NCBI GenBank assembly: GCA_003503535.1
Contig: DOCI01000056.1
Coordinates: 900-7,998 of the forward strand
Direction: 5' to 3'
DNA length: 7,099 bases
DNA from: Planctomycetaceae bacterium
Lineage (GTDB): Bacteria > Planctomycetota > Planctomycetia > Planctomycetales > Planctomycetaceae
Of this stretch, positions 5,041 through 7,099 are shown one piece after another. The position numbers and the translations under genes are program-made. Under the pieces are notes generated by a model. That model was given only the letters and a program-made list of their open reading frames with translations. It did not search any database and was not told where the DNA came from. Position 1 is the stretch's first letter, and every line of letters begins with the position of its first letter.

Positions 5041-6963
5041 ATGGAATACGAACTCCTGCCGATGATCTCCTCTCCTCAGGATCTGAAAACGCTTACTGAA
5101 GCTCAGCACGAAAAGCTGGCTGCTGAAATTCGAGAGGCTCTTTGTCAGATTGTTGAAACGAAACCTGCCCACTTTGCGAGTAATCTCGGTGTGGTGGAGT
5201 TGTGTATTGCATTGCATCTGGTGTTCGATTTCTCCAAAGATCGGCTCATCTGGGACACCGGGCATCAAATCTATCCACATAAAATGGTGACGGGACGCTT
5301 CCCTCAGTTTCGTACCATTCGCGACCGCAACGGCCTGATGGGATTTCCGAATCCGAACGAAAGTCCTTACGACCTGTTTATGACCGGTCATGCGGGAGCT
5401 TCTGTCTCGACGGTTTTGGGAATGAAGACTGCTGATGATCTACTCTTTGACGATGATCGCAAAGCGGTCGCCGTTCTCGGAGATGGAGCCTTGCCTTCAG
5501 GTGTAGTCTTTGAAGCGTTCAATAATGCCGCTGGTCTCAATAAAGATTTGCTGGTGATTCTGAACGACAACAAAATGGGGATCTGCCCGCGTGTTGGAGG
5601 ACTGGCTGAATATCTTGACAAGGCCCGAGCCGCTCCGTTTTATAATGGATTGAAACGGGATGTCGCCTGGGTGCTGAATAAAGTTCCGATGGTCGGTGGC
5701 TCGACGAAAAAAGGGCTTTCCAATGTGAAGGATGCCCTCAAAACATTGCTGCATGGCGGGATGTTATTCGAGCAGATGGGTTTTCGGTATGTCGGCCCGG
5801 TCGATGGTCACGACTTGAAGTCACTTCGCAAGCATCTCGAAATGGTCAAAGACATAAAAGGGCCGACCCTGCTGCATGTCTTTACCGATAAAGGGAAAGG
5901 GTTTCAGCCAGCCTGTGAGGATCCCGTCAAATTTCATTCGCCGTCGCCGTTCGATCGCACTGAAGAAGGCTTTGCAATTCCCAGAAGTAAGGGTGGTAAA
6001 AACGCGGCTTATACCGATGTCGCCAGCGAGACAATTTATCAACAGATGGCCAAGGATGATAAAGTTGTCGTACTGACAGCTGCGATGTGCGCGGGAAATA
6101 ATCTCGGCAAAATTCGTGATGAATTCCCGGAACGATTCTTCGATACCGGCATCTGCGAAGCGCATGCGGTTGCGTTTGCTGCAGGGATGGCCAAGTCGGG
6201 AATGAAGCCGATTGTCGATATTTACAGCACGTTCCTGCAACGAAGTTTCGATCATATTTTCCAGGAAGTCGCGTTGCAGAATTTGCCGGTTGTGTTCTGT
6301 ATGGATCGAGCAGGCTTGTGCGGCCCTGATGGGCCAACGCATCATGGTCTGTTCGACAATACTTATATGCGAGCTTTTCCAAACATCACGGTGATGGCTC
6401 CGGGAGATTCGCAGGATCTGGAAGCGATGATTCCTTTTGCAACGAACCACGATGGACCAATCTCGCTCCGATTCCCGAAAGCAAATGCCGAATCCGTAAT
6501 CCGCGAAGAAGAATTCTCGCCCATTGAGCTTGGGAAAAGTGAAGTCATTCGCTGGGGCAGCGAAGTGATGATTGTCAGCTTTGGAGCATTACTGCCTGAG
6601 TGCTTGAAGGCTGTCGAGAAACTTCAGAAGGATGGCATCGATATCGGTGTCATCAATGCTCGATTCCTGCGTCCACTCGATACCGAAGTGATTCTCGAAG
6701 CGGTCAAAAATTGTGAACTGGTCGTGACGGTCGAAGAAAACACACTCTGCGGAGGTTTTGGTTCCGTCGTATTAGAAGCAGCGAATGAAGCCGGACTTTC
6801 GACTCAAAACATTTGCCGACTTGGAATCCCTGATCGTTTTATCGAGCATGGTGATCGCAACGAATTACTAGCAGAGTTAGGCCTCAATGCCGTAGGCTTC
6901 ATCCGCACGATTCGCGATCGTCTCTCCAATCGACAAGTTAAAGAATCTGGTGTTGGAGCCTGA
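5041..6963 (+). CDS. dxs: 1-deoxy-D-xylulose-5-phosphate synthase (DXS)
   Basis: DXS joins pyruvate and glyceraldehyde 3-phosphate, with thiamine diphosphate and Mg, into DXP, the first and usually rate-limiting step of the MEP isoprenoid pathway; it is cytoplasmic and dimeric. The 640-residue length is normal. Features from ATG 5041 are HFASNLGVVEL (His44), WDTGHQIYPHK (71-81), TGHAGAS (115-121), the ThDP/Mg motif GDGA (147-150) with Asn177 at the usual 29-residue distance from Asp148, GPVDGH (252-257) and KFHSPSP (297-303). In the pyrimidine-binding domain, Glu373 in GICEAHAV is the expected catalytic Glu; YSTFLQR (395-401), DRAG (422-425), GPDGPTHHG (428-436) and Arg477 also match. The transketolase C-domain follows to the end (VTVEEN at 563-568). 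Departures are A for Q in EQHAV, G for S in NDNxMSI, and GAS for SSTS. These look clade-specific and catalytic residues are retained. GTG at 5038 is an alternative start; neither start has a clear Shine-Dalgarno. It may share a transcript with ispA. Confidence 0.96.
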   Translation: MEYELLPMISSPQDLKTLTEAQHEKLAAEIREALCQIVETKPAHFASNLGVVELCIALHLVFDFSKDRLIWDTGHQIYPHKMVTGRFPQFRTIRDRNGLMGFPNPNESPYDLFMTGHAGASVSTVLGMKTADDLLFDDDRKAVAVLGDGALPSGVVFEAFNNAAGLNKDLLVILNDNKMGICPRVGGLAEYLDKARAAPFYNGLKRDVAWVLNKVPMVGGSTKKGLSNVKDALKTLLHGGMLFEQMGFRYVGPVDGHDLKSLRKHLEMVKDIKGPTLLHVFTDKGKGFQPACEDPVKFHSPSPFDRTEEGFAIPRSKGGKNAAYTDVASETIYQQMAKDDKVVVLTAAMCAGNNLGKIRDEFPERFFDTGICEAHAVAFAAGMAKSGMKPIVDIYSTFLQRSFDHIFQEVALQNLPVVFCMDRAGLCGPDGPTHHGLFDNTYMRAFPNITVMAPGDSQDLEAMIPFATNHDGPISLRFPKANAESVIREEEFSPIELGKSEVIRWGSEVMIVSFGALLPECLKAVEKLQKDGIDIGVINARFLRPLDTEVILEAVKNCELVVTVEENTLCGGFGSVVLEAANEAGLSTQNICRLGIPDRFIEHGDRNELLAELGLNAVGFIRTIRDRLSNRQVKESGVGA

Positions 6964-7099
6964 TATCATAGTTTAAGCCAAGGCAATCATCACTAGACAG
7001 CTTTCAAATGAAAACCGGTGAAATTCAATAATTCCCAAGTATTAAAGTTTGAATCATAGATTTACCATAAAAATTGAACCGGGGTGGCGGGGGCGCTCT
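6964..7099. other. Intergenic sequence after dxs, no gene seen
   Basis: The 136 bases after the dxs stop are AT-rich until about 7075, then switch abruptly to a G-rich run (GGGGTGGCGGGGGCGC) at the window edge. No strong hairpin with a T-run or start of a gene can be supported. The G-rich edge may be the beginning of another repeat or gene outside the window. Confidence 0.5.

Noticed and set aside
5821..6450. 209-codon minus-strand frame inside dxs
   Set aside because: Opposite a fully conserved part of dxs; the translation has no recognisable motif, so it is a by-product of dxs codon use.

Overview
This window most likely comes from a planctomycete (Planctomycetia, in the broad Gimesia/Rubinisphaera neighbourhood; the genus cannot be fixed by eye). 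The main reasons are the form of the DXS protein, which carries GICEAHAV and NDNKMGICPRVGG where most bacteria have AEQHAV and NDNxMSI, two membrane-anchored proteins ending in a YRLWSVGxDGIDSGG signature that I associate with planctomycete hypothetical proteins, weak or absent Shine-Dalgarno sites before two of the four genes with a visible start, and short palindromic repeats between genes. This attribution rests on remembered family patterns, not on a search.

Layout. (1) Positions 2-2265, plus strand: two tandem paralogous genes of unknown function. The first is cut by the left edge, so only its C-terminal 288 residues are visible. The second is complete (465 aa) with an N-terminal membrane anchor. 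They overlap by one base (TGATG), so they are probably co-transcribed and translationally coupled. (2) Positions 2258-2400: a convergent gap filled with palindromic repeat units. One unit lies over, and supplies, the stop codon of the second paralog. (3) Positions 2401-3603, minus strand: argJ, arginine biosynthesis. (4) Positions 3604-3907: a divergent gap with an 84-base imperfect palindrome. (5) Positions 3908-4855, plus strand: ispA-type farnesyl diphosphate synthase. (6) Positions 4856-5040: a gap holding a 74-base inverted-repeat structure. (7) Positions 5041-6963, plus strand: dxs. (8) Positions 6964-7099: no gene seen.

Functionally, dxs (first step of the MEP pathway, making DXP) and the ispA homologue (condensing the C5 end products to FPP) form a small isoprenoid block on one strand. 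argJ belongs to the acetyl-ornithine cycle of arginine synthesis and is divergent from it. The two tandem proteins are the only genes whose role is unknown. Their C-termini resemble the calcium-binding end of type II secretion major pseudopilins, but the prepilin processing site is absent. I see no CRISPR array, transposase, tRNA, rRNA, toxin-antitoxin or defence module. The most notable items are the tandem paralog pair and three different palindromic structures in the three intergenic gaps.
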